64,000 bases of DNA from NCBI GenBank assembly GCA_052084925.1, contig JBQDEV010000004.1, positions 62,001-126,000 of the forward strand, written 5' to 3'. The notes beneath the pieces are model-generated. The model was not told the origin of the DNA and ran no database searches. It saw only the letters and a list, made by a program, of their open reading frames with translations. The translations under genes and the position numbers were made by a program. Below are positions 17,868-26,245 of the stretch, in pieces (position 1 is the stretch's first letter; every line of letters starts with the position of its first letter). Origin of the DNA: CmP2 sp052084925. GTDB taxonomy: Bacteria; Actinomycetota; Actinomycetes; Actinomycetales; Micrococcaceae.

Positions 17868-18841
17868 TGTCTTCGCAGCTGACCCGGCAGCCCTTCGGGG
17901 TACGGCTGGCTGAGGCAATGCACCGGGCGGGTCCGTTATGTGTGGGCATTGACCCGCATTCCCGTCTGCTCGCCGACTGGGGACTCGACGACACCGCCGC
18001 GGGAGTCGAGCGCTTCTCCCGGAGCGTCATCGAAGCCTGCGTGGATCATGACGGCGAGATCCTCGCGGCAGCGCTGAAGCCCCAGGTCGCTCTGTTCGAG
18101 CGTCATGGATCCGCCGGAGTCGCCGTCCTGGAGCGGGTGCTCGGAGAGGCCCGCGAGGCGGGCATTCTCACCATCGCTGATGCCAAGCGTGGCGATATCG
18201 GCTCGACCATGCAGGGCTACGCCAGTGCCTGGCTCGACGAGGCCTCCCCGCTGGCAGCGGACTCGGTCACCCTGAGCCCGTTTTTGGGATATGAATCGCT
18301 GCGACCTGCCATCGAGCTGGCGCGGCTGACCGGTCGCGGCGTTTTCATCCTCGCCCTGACTTCCAACCCGGAGGGCGCCAGCATCCAGCACGCCCTCGGC
18401 GAGGATCAGCGCTCCGTAGCCGCGGATATCGTGCATCGGGCGGCAGCAGATAACCGCACCGATCTGGAATCCGCGGCCGCCCCGGCCGGCTTCGCTGCGC
18501 TGGGCACCGTCGGACTCGTCGTCGGCGCGACCATCGCTGACACGGCCCGAAGGCTGAACATCGACCTAGCCTCCTCCGGGGCGGCACTGCTGGCACCGGG
18601 CTACGGTGCCCAGGGTGCGACGGCCGCCGCGATGCGTGCTGGTTTCGACGCGGCGTGGCCCCAGGTGCTCGTGAACTCCTCTCGCGGAATTCTGGCTGCG
18701 GGGCCGAACATCGACGCCCTGCGGGCCAGTATCAAGCAGTCTGTCACTGATCTCACCGGCGACCTCACGAGGGGTGTCACCGGTGCCAGCTCCTCCCTGC
18801 ACGACTCCCAAAACGGCGTCGACGGCGTCGCGCCACAGTAA
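17864..18841 (+). CDS. pyrF: Orotidine-5'-phosphate decarboxylase, type 2
   Basis: 325 aa. It performs the last UMP step, OMP to UMP. It belongs to the longer type 2 subfamily found in mycobacteria and relatives: LCVGIDPHS at the N-terminus, catalytic ADAKRGDIGSTMQGYASAW, LAPGYGAQGA and VNSSRGIL phosphate loop. The start is the ATG overlapping the carB stop; a second Met follows directly. pyrE is not in the window and pyrD is about 37 kb away, so the operon is incomplete. Confidence 0.96.
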   Translation: MMSSQLTRQPFGVRLAEAMHRAGPLCVGIDPHSRLLADWGLDDTAAGVERFSRSVIEACVDHDGEILAAALKPQVALFERHGSAGVAVLERVLGEAREAGILTIADAKRGDIGSTMQGYASAWLDEASPLAADSVTLSPFLGYESLRPAIELARLTGRGVFILALTSNPEGASIQHALGEDQRSVAADIVHRAAADNRTDLESAAAPAGFAALGTVGLVVGATIADTARRLNIDLASSGAALLAPGYGAQGATAAAMRAGFDAAWPQVLVNSSRGILAAGPNIDALRASIKQSVTDLTGDLTRGVTGASSSLHDSQNGVDGVAPQ

Positions 18842-18853
18842 GTGTCGCCTGGC

Positions 18854-18859
18854 TAGAAT
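18854..18859 (+). promoter_or_regulatory. Candidate -10 box for mihF
   Basis: TAGAAT, 12 nt after the pyrF stop, is a good -10 match. A start near 18866 would give a leader of about 110 nt before mihF. A second candidate, TATAAC, lies at 18883-18888. Neither has a clear -35 box. Confidence 0.4.
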
Positions 18860-18974
18860 CGTCACAAGTGCGGTACCTGCGGTATAACGGAAGTGCAATG
18901 TTCAAGAGGTTCAGTTAATTCGACGACTAAATCCGGTGTCGAAGGGCTGAGCCCCGGACAAGAGGAGGCACGCG

Positions 18975-19286
18975 GTGGCACTCAAGGCGCTGACAGACGA
19001 GGAACGGATCGAGGCCAGGCGCAAGGCGATTGACGCCCGTACAGAGCGAGCTGAGCTCAAACGGGCCCTGGCATCGGGTGCCGTGACCCTTGAGGAGGTG
19101 CTGGAGCGCGCGGATCGCCAGGAGGCCATCGGTCGAATGCGTACGTTTGATCTGCTGATTGCCCTGCGGGGGATCGGTGAGGTGCGAGCGGAGAAGATCA
19201 TGAACGACTGTGAGATATCTCTCAATCGCCGACTGCGTGGACTGGGCCATCGCCAGCGCGCGGCACTGCTGCGGCATCTGGCGTAG
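18975..19286 (+). CDS. mihF: Actinobacterial integration host factor MihF
   Basis: 103 aa, full length, start GTG with AGGAGG 8 nt upstream. A nucleoid-associated DNA-binding protein specific to actinobacteria and unrelated in sequence to proteobacterial IHF. The basic N-terminal helix (ARRKAIDARTERAELKRAL) precedes a helix-two-turns-helix fold (LLIALRGIGEVRAEKIMND) ending in LRGLGHRQRAALL. It is located directly before gmk, the canonical position in this phylum. In mycobacteria it is essential and originally described as a factor for phage L5 integration. Confidence 0.95.
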   Translation: MALKALTDEERIEARRKAIDARTERAELKRALASGAVTLEEVLERADRQEAIGRMRTFDLLIALRGIGEVRAEKIMNDCEISLNRRLRGLGHRQRAALLRHLA

Positions 19287-19382
19287 CCGCGCCGTCGGGG
19301 TCTCGGGCCGAAAGATTCGGTGTAGCGTTGGGTGGCAAGCGCTGATCCGGCGCGCCACCCGCCTCATCGATCAGGAGCAGAC

Positions 19383-20030
19383 GTGTCCGCCGACCCCACC
19401 TTCGAGCCGACCCCTCTCATTCCGACTTCACGTCCCTTCGCCACCCGATCTGAGCATGACGTTCGTCCCTCGGTGACGGTGTTGGCGGGTCCCACCGCCG
19501 TCGGCAAGGGGACCGTCTCGCGGTTCATCCGGGAGAACTTCCCGCAGGTATGGCTCTCCGTCTCGGCCACGACGCGCGCGCCTCGGCCCGGTGAAGTCGA
19601 CGGTGAACACTACTTCTTCACCAGCCCCGACGAGTTCGATGAGCTCGTAGACAGTGGCCAGATGCTGGAATGGGCCGTCGTGCACGGAGTCAATCGGTAC
19701 GGGACTCGACGCGATACGGTGCAGACAGCGGTCCGGCAGGGGCAGAAGGTTCTCCTGGAGATCGATCTGCAGGGAGCCCGCCAGGTTCGACAGGCCATGC
19801 CCGATGCGCGATTCGTGTTCCTGGCACCGCCGAGCTGGGAGGAGCTGGTCGATCGGCTCACCGGCCGCGGCACGGAATCCGCTGAGGAACAGCGCCGTCG
19901 GCTGGAAACGGCTAGACTGGAGCTCGCTGCCGAACCAGAATTCGACGCAGTGGTCGTCAACGACACTGTGAAACAGGCCGCACGCGAATTGGTGCGGATC
20001 ATGGGGTTGGACCCCGATAGCGTAGAATGA
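19383..20030 (+). CDS. gmk: Guanylate kinase
   Basis: 215 aa from the GTG at 19383, chosen for AGGAG 6 nt before it. It phosphorylates GMP to GDP. P-loop GPTAVGKGTVSRFI at about residues 36-49; GMP-binding SVSATTRAPRPGEVDGEHYFF follows with the conserved Ser, Arg and Tyr; the lid region contains RGTESAEEQRRRLETA. About 30 poorly conserved residues precede the core. It lies 49 nt before rpoZ, an order conserved in many bacteria. Confidence 0.96.
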   Translation: MSADPTFEPTPLIPTSRPFATRSEHDVRPSVTVLAGPTAVGKGTVSRFIRENFPQVWLSVSATTRAPRPGEVDGEHYFFTSPDEFDELVDSGQMLEWAVVHGVNRYGTRRDTVQTAVRQGQKVLLEIDLQGARQVRQAMPDARFVFLAPPSWEELVDRLTGRGTESAEEQRRRLETARLELAAEPEFDAVVVNDTVKQAARELVRIMGLDPDSVE

Positions 20031-20079
20031 ATCGGCCGTCGTGTGCGGCCCCACCCAGACGTAGACATTTGGAGACTCT

Positions 20080-20460
20080 GTGACTGAACAGTACGAAGGC
20101 ATCGTCAACCCTCCCATCGATTCGCTGTTGGAGAAGGTCGACTCGAAGTACGCGCTGGTGCTTTTCGCTTCCAAGCGAGCACGCCAGATCAACGCCTACT
20201 ACTCCCAGCTGCACGAGGGCCTCTTCGAGTACGTCGGCCCCCTGGTCGACACCAAGCTCAATGAGAAGCCGCTGTCGATCTCGATGCGTGAGATCGAATC
20301 TGACCTGCTGGAGATGAAGCCGGTCTCCGAGGTGGAGGCCCGCGAGGCCGCACGCCAGGCCGAGGAATTCGACGGATTCGACGTCCCGGTCAACGTCGAT
20401 CCATTCCAGGTGCCCGGCGTCGAAGAGGCTGCCGCACCGGAAACATCAGAAGAGAACTGA
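20080..20460 (+). CDS. rpoZ: RNA polymerase omega subunit
   Basis: 126 aa. The small subunit that helps fold and assemble beta-prime into RNA polymerase. Recognised by NPPIDSLLEKVDSKYALVLF, ASKRARQINAYY and EKPLSISMREIESDLL. It is longer than the E. coli subunit because of an acidic C-terminal tail typical of actinobacteria. The GTG start has GGAGA 4 nt upstream; a TAGAAT box at 20023-20028 may supply its own promoter. Confidence 0.96.
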   Translation: MTEQYEGIVNPPIDSLLEKVDSKYALVLFASKRARQINAYYSQLHEGLFEYVGPLVDTKLNEKPLSISMREIESDLLEMKPVSEVEAREAARQAEEFDGFDVPVNVDPFQVPGVEEAAAPETSEEN

Positions 20461-20474
20461 TCCCAGGTCCCACC

Positions 20475-21716
20475 ATGCGTATCGTCCTCGGCGTCAGCGG
20501 CGGAATCGCCGCATACAAGGCAGCGCTGCTGCTGAGGCTGATGACCGAGGCCGGTCACGACGTTGAGGTCGTTCCCACGCAAAACGCCTTGCGTTTCGTC
20601 GGTGCGCCCACCTGGGAAGCTCTGTCCGGGCGGCCCGTGCATGTGGACACCTTCGAAGCCGTCGACAAGGTCAATCATGTGGCACTGGGTCGACGCGCTG
20701 ACCTGGTGGTGATCGCCCCGGCGACCGCCGACTTCCTGGCGCGCGCCGCGGCCGGCCTGGCCCCGGACCTGCTGGGCAATGTTCTGCTGACGGCGACCTC
20801 GCCCATCGTGATCGCCCCGGCGATGCACACGGAGATGTGGCAGAACGCGGCAACCCGGGCGAACGTCGAGACGCTGCGCTCCCGTGGCCTGCACGTCCTG
20901 GACCCGGACAGCGGTCGACTGACAGGGCAGGACACCGGCCCCGGCAGGCTTCCAGAACCGGAGCGGATCTGGGAGTTCGCCCAGCACGCCGCCGCCCTGC
21001 CGCATTCACCGTCTGCGATGGCACCGTCGCCGCTGCGCGGCCGTCGTGTCGTCGTCACCGCCGGGGGAACACGCGAAGCGTTGGACCCGGTGCGCTATTT
21101 GGGCAACCGCTCCTCGGGCAAGCAAGGGACCGAGCTGGCGCGTGCAGCTCACCGCGCCGGCGCTGAGGTCACGCTCATCGCCGCGGCCATGGACGTGCCC
21201 GCCCCCGAGCAAGTGACCACGCGGCGCGTGGAATCCACCCGCGAGCTGCTGAACGCGGTACTGGAGGAATCCACGGGCGCCGACGTACTGGTGATGGCCG
21301 CGGCCGTCGCCGATTTCCGACCGGTGAGTCTCGCCGCGTCGAAGATGAAGAAATCTGATGACGGATCCAGCCCGACGATCGAGCTCGAACGCACCGAGGA
21401 TATTCTGGCGACCGCCGTGCAGCAGCGGGACACGGGCGCGAACCTGCCTGATCTGATCGTCGGGTTTGCCGCAGAGACCGGTGACGAGCACGGCAGCGTT
21501 CTTGACTACGCTCAGGCCAAGCTCGAGCGCAAGGGCTGCGAGATGCTGGTCGTCAACCAAGTCGGTCGGGACAAAGTGTTCGGACAGGACGATACCGAGA
21601 TCACGGTGCTCTACCGCGATGGGTCGACACCGGTGAGCGCGCACGGAACGAAAGCAGACGTGTCCACCGAGATTGTGGACTTGATCGGTCGCGAACTCAA
21701 CGCTGACACCGTTTGA
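20475..21716 (+). CDS. coaBC: Bifunctional phosphopantothenoylcysteine decarboxylase / phosphopantothenate-cysteine ligase
   Basis: 413 aa. It catalyses two successive steps of coenzyme A synthesis. The N-terminal CoaC flavoprotein half has GVSGGIAAYKAALLLRLM, the active-site region VNHVALGRRADLVVIAPATA and APAMHTEMW. The CoaB half begins near residue 180 with VTAGGTREALDPVRYLGNRSSGKQG for the nucleotide, with LVVNQVGRDKVFG further on. It starts 14 nt after rpoZ and is probably cotranscribed with it. Confidence 0.96.
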   Translation: MRIVLGVSGGIAAYKAALLLRLMTEAGHDVEVVPTQNALRFVGAPTWEALSGRPVHVDTFEAVDKVNHVALGRRADLVVIAPATADFLARAAAGLAPDLLGNVLLTATSPIVIAPAMHTEMWQNAATRANVETLRSRGLHVLDPDSGRLTGQDTGPGRLPEPERIWEFAQHAAALPHSPSAMAPSPLRGRRVVVTAGGTREALDPVRYLGNRSSGKQGTELARAAHRAGAEVTLIAAAMDVPAPEQVTTRRVESTRELLNAVLEESTGADVLVMAAAVADFRPVSLAASKMKKSDDGSSPTIELERTEDILATAVQQRDTGANLPDLIVGFAAETGDEHGSVLDYAQAKLERKGCEMLVVNQVGRDKVFGQDDTEITVLYRDGSTPVSAHGTKADVSTEIVDLIGRELNADTV

Positions 21717-21731
21717 CCCTTTGTGACCGCC

Positions 21732-21748
21732 CGGGCGAGCCCCGCCCG
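21732..21748 (+). terminator. Possible U-less terminator after coaBC
   Basis: CGGGCG, loop AGCCC, CGCCCG forms a 6-bp pure G+C stem 15 nt after the coaBC stop and 9 nt before the metK -10 box. There is no T tract. The position between two transcription units favours a terminator, but the stem is short. Confidence 0.35.
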
Positions 21749-21757
21749 ATGATTCGT

Positions 21758-21763
21758 TAGGAT
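21758..21763 (+). promoter_or_regulatory. -10 box of a leaderless metK promoter
   Basis: TAGGAT ends exactly 7 nt before the GTG start of metK, so the transcript should begin at or within 1 nt of the start codon. No ribosome binding site is present in the gap. The gap also leaves no room for a SAM riboswitch. Confidence 0.6.
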
Positions 21764-21770
21764 TGCGTCT

Positions 21771-23036
21771 GTGACTGACACTCAGGATTCCACCACCCAG
21801 CCCTCCTCCTACGCGCCGTACACGGGGGTCGGCTCAGGCGAGCTGCGCCTCTTCACCTCCGAATCGGTGACCAGCGGCCACCCGGACAAGATCTGCGACC
21901 AGATCTCCGACGCGATCCTGGACGCCATCCTGGCGAAGGACCCGGATGCGAAGGTGGCCGTCGAGACGCTGACGACCACCGGGCTGGTTCAGGTGGCCGG
22001 CGAGATCAACACCGCCGCCTATGTGGAGATCCCCAAAATCGTGCGCGATACGATCCTGTCGATCGGCTACGACTCCTCGACCCAGGGCTTCGACGGCGAG
22101 CACTGCGGTGTGAACATCTCGATTGGCCAGCAGTCCGCCAACATCTTCGCCGGAGTGTTCGGCGGTTCCGTGGAGAATCGTGGCGGCTCCGTGGATGCGA
22201 TCGACGACCAGGGTGCGGGCGACCAGGGCATCATGTTCGGCTACGCCTCCAACGAGACCCCGGTCTACATGCCCACCCCGATCTACCTGGCCCACCGGCT
22301 CTCAGAACGGCTCACGCAGGTGCGTCAGCAGCAGGACTCCCCGGTGCCCTATCTGCTGCCCGACGGCAAGACCCAGGTCACCATCGGCTACGCGGAAGAA
22401 GGCAAGCCGGTGACGATCGAAGCCGTCGTGGTCTCCACCCAGCACCGCGCCGAAGTCTCCCTGTCGGACCTGGAAGCCGACGTGATCGAGCACATCGTCG
22501 ATCCGGTCCTCGCCGAATCCGGACTGGACTACAGCAACGTCGAGTACATCATCAATCCGGGCGGCACCTTTGTCATCGGCGGTCCGGTCGGCGACGCCGG
22601 GCTCACCGGACGCAAGATCATCGTCGACACCTACGGCGGAATGTCCCGCCACGGCGGCGGAGCCTTCTCCGGCAAGGATCCCTCCAAGGTCGACCGGTCG
22701 GCAGCCTATGCCATGCGTTGGGTCGCCAAGAACGTGGTGGCGGCGGGACTGGCCGACCGTGCCGAGTTCCAGGTCGCCTACGCGATCGGCAAGGCCCGCC
22801 CTGTGGGTCTCTACGTCGACACCTTCGGAACCGAGAAGGTCTCCCGCGAGGCCATCATCGAGGCGGTGAACCAGACCTTCGATCTGCGCCCCAAGGCGAT
22901 CATCGATGCCCTGGACCTGAAGCGCCCGATCTACCAGAAGACGGCCAGCAGCGGTCACTTCGGTCGCGAGGACCCGGACTTCACCTGGGAGCGTCTCGAC
23001 AAGGTCGAGGCGTTGCGGGCCGCCGTCGGCTGGTGA
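21771..23036 (+). CDS. metK: S-adenosylmethionine synthetase
   Basis: 421 aa, full length. It makes S-adenosylmethionine from methionine and ATP. Signatures: FTSESVTSGHPDKICDQISD with the catalytic His, the GAGDQGIMFGYA hexapeptide region, and GGGAFSGKDPSKVDRSAAY carrying the P-loop. Because a TANNNT box lies 7 nt before the GTG and no ribosome binding site is seen, the message is probably leaderless. It is followed 3 nt later by priA, with which it is probably cotranscribed. Confidence 0.97.
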   Translation: MTDTQDSTTQPSSYAPYTGVGSGELRLFTSESVTSGHPDKICDQISDAILDAILAKDPDAKVAVETLTTTGLVQVAGEINTAAYVEIPKIVRDTILSIGYDSSTQGFDGEHCGVNISIGQQSANIFAGVFGGSVENRGGSVDAIDDQGAGDQGIMFGYASNETPVYMPTPIYLAHRLSERLTQVRQQQDSPVPYLLPDGKTQVTIGYAEEGKPVTIEAVVVSTQHRAEVSLSDLEADVIEHIVDPVLAESGLDYSNVEYIINPGGTFVIGGPVGDAGLTGRKIIVDTYGGMSRHGGGAFSGKDPSKVDRSAAYAMRWVAKNVVAAGLADRAEFQVAYAIGKARPVGLYVDTFGTEKVSREAIIEAVNQTFDLRPKAIIDALDLKRPIYQKTASSGHFGREDPDFTWERLDKVEALRAAVGW

Positions 23037-23039
23037 CGG

Positions 23040-25142
23040 GTGCCCCGATCCGAGCCTGATTCCCCCGACGCGCTGTTCTCCCTGCCCGCCCCGGTGCAGG
23101 GCAGGGCCGCGCTACCGGAGACGGCGCACGGCTGGCCGCCGCTTCCCCTGGCCGCGGTCATCATCGACTCCGCGGTACCGCACCTGGACCGGCGCTTCGA
23201 CTACCTCGTTCCGCCCGATCTCGACGCGGCGGCCCAGCCGGGGGTGCGCGTCAAGGTGCGGTTCGGCAACCAGATGATGACCGGCTGGCTGCTCGAACGG
23301 CACGAGCGGATCACCACCGGCACCAAGTTCGTGCCTCTGAAGACGGTCGTCTCCACCCTCCCGGTACTCGCCCCCGAGGTCTTGCGTCTGGCTGAGCGCA
23401 CGGCGCAGCGCTATGCCGGCAACGTGGCCGACGTACTGCGCAACGTGGTTCCCCCGCGGGTGGCCCGGGTGGAGATAGAATTCGCCGGGTCCGAGGACGA
23501 ACCCGCGCCCGGCACCCCTGAGCCTGCGCACCCGATCGCGGCACGCGGACTGAGCGAGCTGGATCGACTCCTGGATTTCACCCAGCCGCTCGAGTCGCCC
23601 GGTTCCCGGTGCGCACTGACCTTGCCCAGCGCCCACGACGGGTGGGACGCGATGAGCTTCCTCGCCGACTTGGCACAGCAGACGGCGGCAGCGGAACGCT
23701 CCGCGATCATCGTCGTGCCGGATGTCCGAGCCCTCGAACGGCTCAGCGGGACCCTCGAGGCCCGGCTCGGGCGACAGGGATTCGCCCGGCTGTCGGCTTC
23801 CGATGGGCCCACTCCGCGCTATCGCGATTTCCTCAACGTCAAGACCGGTCGCCGTCGCATCGTCATCGGCACGCGCGCCGCGGTCTGGGCTCCGGCCCAT
23901 GATCTGGGATTGCTGGTGGTCTGGGACGACGCCGACACACTCCACTCCGAGCCCCGGGCCCCCTATCATCACGCCCGCGAGGTCGCTCTGATGCGCGCCG
24001 AACAGCAGGGCTGCCGGGCCCTGGTGGTGGATACCTCCCGTTCCGTGGAGACCCAGCGCCAAGTGGAGTCCGGAGATCTGCAAGAGATCGAGGTGCCCCG
24101 ATCGCTGCGTCACGCCCTCGCCCCGCGGGTGATCGCCACCGCCGACTCGTTCAACGCCGCCCGGGACCCGCTGGCCTCTCGCGCCCGGCTCCCGCACCTG
24201 GCCTGGAGTACGGCACGGGCGGCCCTGCAAGGCAAAGACGCCGAACCAGGACCGGTGCTCGTGCAGGTAGGCCGTGCGGGGTTCATTCCCGGCCTGCTCT
24301 GCGAGACCTGCCGGACTCCGGCCCGATGCCGTACCTGTGCCGGACCCCTGACCTATCCGAACCAGCTGGCCGCGCAACGCAGTGAGGCCTCGTGCCGATG
24401 GTGCGGACGCCACGATCGCCACTTCCGCTGCACCGAATGCGGCAGCCCGCGTCTGCGTGCCGGTGCCCGAGGAGTGGATCGAACCGCAGAGGAACTCGGC
24501 CGGGCCTTTCCCCAAGTGCCGGTCCTGTCCTCCTCGGCCGATCACATGCTGACCACGATCGACGCCGAACCGGCTCTGGTGGTCGCCACCACCGGGGCCG
24601 AGCCGCTGGCCCCCGGCGGCTATGCGGCAGCACTGTTACTCGACGGCGATGCACAGCTGCAGCGCGAGGGTCTGCGCGTGCCGGAAACCGTGCTCGGGCA
24701 CTGGATGCGCGCCGCGACCCTCGTTCGCCCGGCCGCTGCGGGTGGCACGGTGGTCGTCACCGCCTCCCGCGACGACGTCGTCGGGGCACTGGTGCGCATG
24801 AACCCGGTGAGCTTCGCGTCGCGCGAACTGGCAGAACGCCAACACCTCCAGCTGCCGCCGGCGATGCGCAGCGCCGAGATCCTCGGCCCGCGCACGGCGG
24901 TTCAGCGTTTCATCGACACCGTCCAACTGCCCTACAACGCGGCGCACAGCCCCTGGATCGGCCCCACCCCGATGGTCGAAGACGCGTCCCGCAGCACGGA
25001 CGACTACCGGGCGTTGCTCTTCTTTCCCTACACGGTCGCCGACGAGGTCACCGCGGTGCTACGGGCCGGACGCGCCGCCTCATCCGCGCGCCGAACCGAC
25101 GGATCCCTGCGCCTACGGATCGACCCGCTCGACATCCTCTGA
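23040..25142 (+). CDS. priA: PriA-family primosomal protein N' lacking helicase motifs
   Basis: 700 aa. PriA restarts stalled replication forks. The N-terminal 3'-DNA-binding domain (AVIIDSAVPHLDRRFDYLVP) and the cysteine-rich zinc region (CETCRTPARCRTC, then CRWCGRHDRHFRCTEC) are intact. The helicase motifs are not: the Walker A position reads LTLPSAHDGWDAMSF, and the DEEH box is replaced by VVWDDADTLHSE. Loss of the ATPase motifs is known for actinobacterial PriA, so it probably acts as a structural loader. GTG start 3 nt after metK. Its last 30 nt overlap the oppositely oriented hydrolase gene. Confidence 0.92.
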   Translation: MPRSEPDSPDALFSLPAPVQGRAALPETAHGWPPLPLAAVIIDSAVPHLDRRFDYLVPPDLDAAAQPGVRVKVRFGNQMMTGWLLERHERITTGTKFVPLKTVVSTLPVLAPEVLRLAERTAQRYAGNVADVLRNVVPPRVARVEIEFAGSEDEPAPGTPEPAHPIAARGLSELDRLLDFTQPLESPGSRCALTLPSAHDGWDAMSFLADLAQQTAAAERSAIIVVPDVRALERLSGTLEARLGRQGFARLSASDGPTPRYRDFLNVKTGRRRIVIGTRAAVWAPAHDLGLLVVWDDADTLHSEPRAPYHHAREVALMRAEQQGCRALVVDTSRSVETQRQVESGDLQEIEVPRSLRHALAPRVIATADSFNAARDPLASRARLPHLAWSTARAALQGKDAEPGPVLVQVGRAGFIPGLLCETCRTPARCRTCAGPLTYPNQLAAQRSEASCRWCGRHDRHFRCTECGSPRLRAGARGVDRTAEELGRAFPQVPVLSSSADHMLTTIDAEPALVVATTGAEPLAPGGYAAALLLDGDAQLQREGLRVPETVLGHWMRAATLVRPAAAGGTVVVTASRDDVVGALVRMNPVSFASRELAERQHLQLPPAMRSAEILGPRTAVQRFIDTVQLPYNAAHSPWIGPTPMVEDASRSTDDYRALLFFPYTVADEVTAVLRAGRAASSARRTDGSLRLRIDPLDIL

Positions 25143-26165
25143 GCGCCCGGCCCCGACGAAGTCGCGCAGCAGCTCCGCCACCTGAACCGGGCGCTCGTAA
25201 TGGATGAGATGCCCGACGCCGTCCAGCATCACCGATCGCACCTCGGGCGAGGCCTCATCGATACGCGCCGACAGCAGGCGCTGGGATTCCGGGCTGCCGA
25301 GGGGATCCTTGTCGCCGGCGATGAGCAGCACCGGCAGGTGCAGGCCGGCGGCGGAATCGAGCACCGTGCCCGTCACCGACGCCCGGTAAGCCTCCACGAG
25401 CATCGACCGGGAGGCGAAATTCGAGAAATAGCGCTGATGCTGATCGTGGGTATAGGCGAGGATCCGACGGTCGTCCGTGCGTGACATGAAGGCCCCGGTG
25501 GCCCAGACCACCGCCGGGTGGCTCAGCAGGGCGCGTCCCCAGCGCTGCGGCAGCCGGGCGGCGGTTTCGTAGTACCCCTGCGCCGCCCGGGCCGCCAGCT
25601 GCTCGGCGAGCGAACTGCCCGGACTCAGCGCCGGTTCGCTGATCGGATTCACCAGGGCGAGCCCAGCCCAGGTGCCCGGCGCCCGGGCGGCCCAGGCCGC
25701 AGCCACCACCGAGCCGAAGGAATGCCCGAGCAGCCACGGGCGACCCGATGCGCTGCCTGCGGCCCGAACCAACGTGGGCAGCACGGTATTCAGGGCGGTG
25801 ACGTAGTGCTCCACGCCGTGCTCGGCGTCGGGGAAGGCGGGGGAGTCGCCGAAGCCTGGCAGATCGGGCAGGACCAGCTCGACGTCGTCGCACAGAGCGC
25901 AGAGCACGTCGGCGATCAGGGCGAGGCCGTGGTGGTCGCCGCGAAACCCGTGCACGAGCACCAGAGTGCGGCGCGGGCGCGTGCGTGCCGGATAGCGCCA
26001 CACCGTGAGACGGGAGTCCCGGGCCGTGACCGGATCAGGGAAGGAGACCTCCAGCCGTTCGGGCTGCCGGGCCGGGGCACCGGTGATCTCGGCGGTGTCC
26101 GCGGGCGGCCGTGGGGGCCGCCACCGGTCGCGCCAGCGGATCGACGGGACGACGGGAGCACTCAT
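25113..26165 (-). CDS. Alpha/beta hydrolase
   Basis: 350 aa, substrate unknown. The alpha/beta fold is complete: oxyanion-loop motif LVLVHGFRGDHHGL, nucleophile elbow LLGHSFGSVVAAAWA, the acid residue in IAGDKDPLG, and the catalytic His in GVGHLIHYERP. No signal peptide is present, so it should be cytoplasmic. The first 60 residues are Pro/Arg-rich and not part of the fold. Start ATG at 26165 is supported by TAGGCT 6 nt upstream. It interrupts the usual priA-fmt neighbourhood. Similar proteins include esterases and C-C bond hydrolases; the sequence does not allow a choice. Confidence 0.85.
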   Translation of the reverse strand: MSAPVVPSIRWRDRWRPPRPPADTAEITGAPARQPERLEVSFPDPVTARDSRLTVWRYPARTRPRRTLVLVHGFRGDHHGLALIADVLCALCDDVELVLPDLPGFGDSPAFPDAEHGVEHYVTALNTVLPTLVRAAGSASGRPWLLGHSFGSVVAAAWAARAPGTWAGLALVNPISEPALSPGSSLAEQLAARAAQGYYETAARLPQRWGRALLSHPAVVWATGAFMSRTDDRRILAYTHDQHQRYFSNFASRSMLVEAYRASVTGTVLDSAAGLHLPVLLIAGDKDPLGSPESQRLLSARIDEASPEVRSVMLDGVGHLIHYERPVQVAELLRDFVGAGRSEDVERVDP

Positions 26166-26171
26166 GATCTC

Positions 26172-26177
26172 AGCCTA
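26172..26177 (-). promoter_or_regulatory. -10 box of a leaderless hydrolase promoter
   Basis: On the minus strand TAGGCT is followed by GAGATC (6 nt) and then the ATG of the hydrolase gene. No ribosome binding site lies in the gap, which fits a leaderless message. Confidence 0.55.
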
Positions 26178-26232
26178 CTGCCCCGTGTGAACGAGCCGTC
26201 CGCCGGGGAAGCCCCGTGACCCGGCTGGTCGG

Positions 26233-26238
26233 TATGCT
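26233..26238 (+). promoter_or_regulatory. -10 box of a leaderless glpK promoter
   Basis: TATGCT is followed after 7 nt by the ATG at 26246. No ribosome binding site is present before that ATG. This spacing decides the start among four in-frame candidates. Confidence 0.5.
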
Positions 26239-26245
26239 GGCGGAC

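Noticed and set aside
15183..17918. 911-codon open frame antisense to carB
   Set aside because: carB has clear motifs throughout. Long antisense frames are expected in G+C-rich genomes because the codon third-position bias suppresses stops on the other strand, and the translation has no recognisable motif.
21721..21770. SAM riboswitch before metK
   Set aside because: Only 54 nt separate coaBC from metK and the -10 box lies 7 nt before the start codon. There is no space for an aptamer in the transcript.
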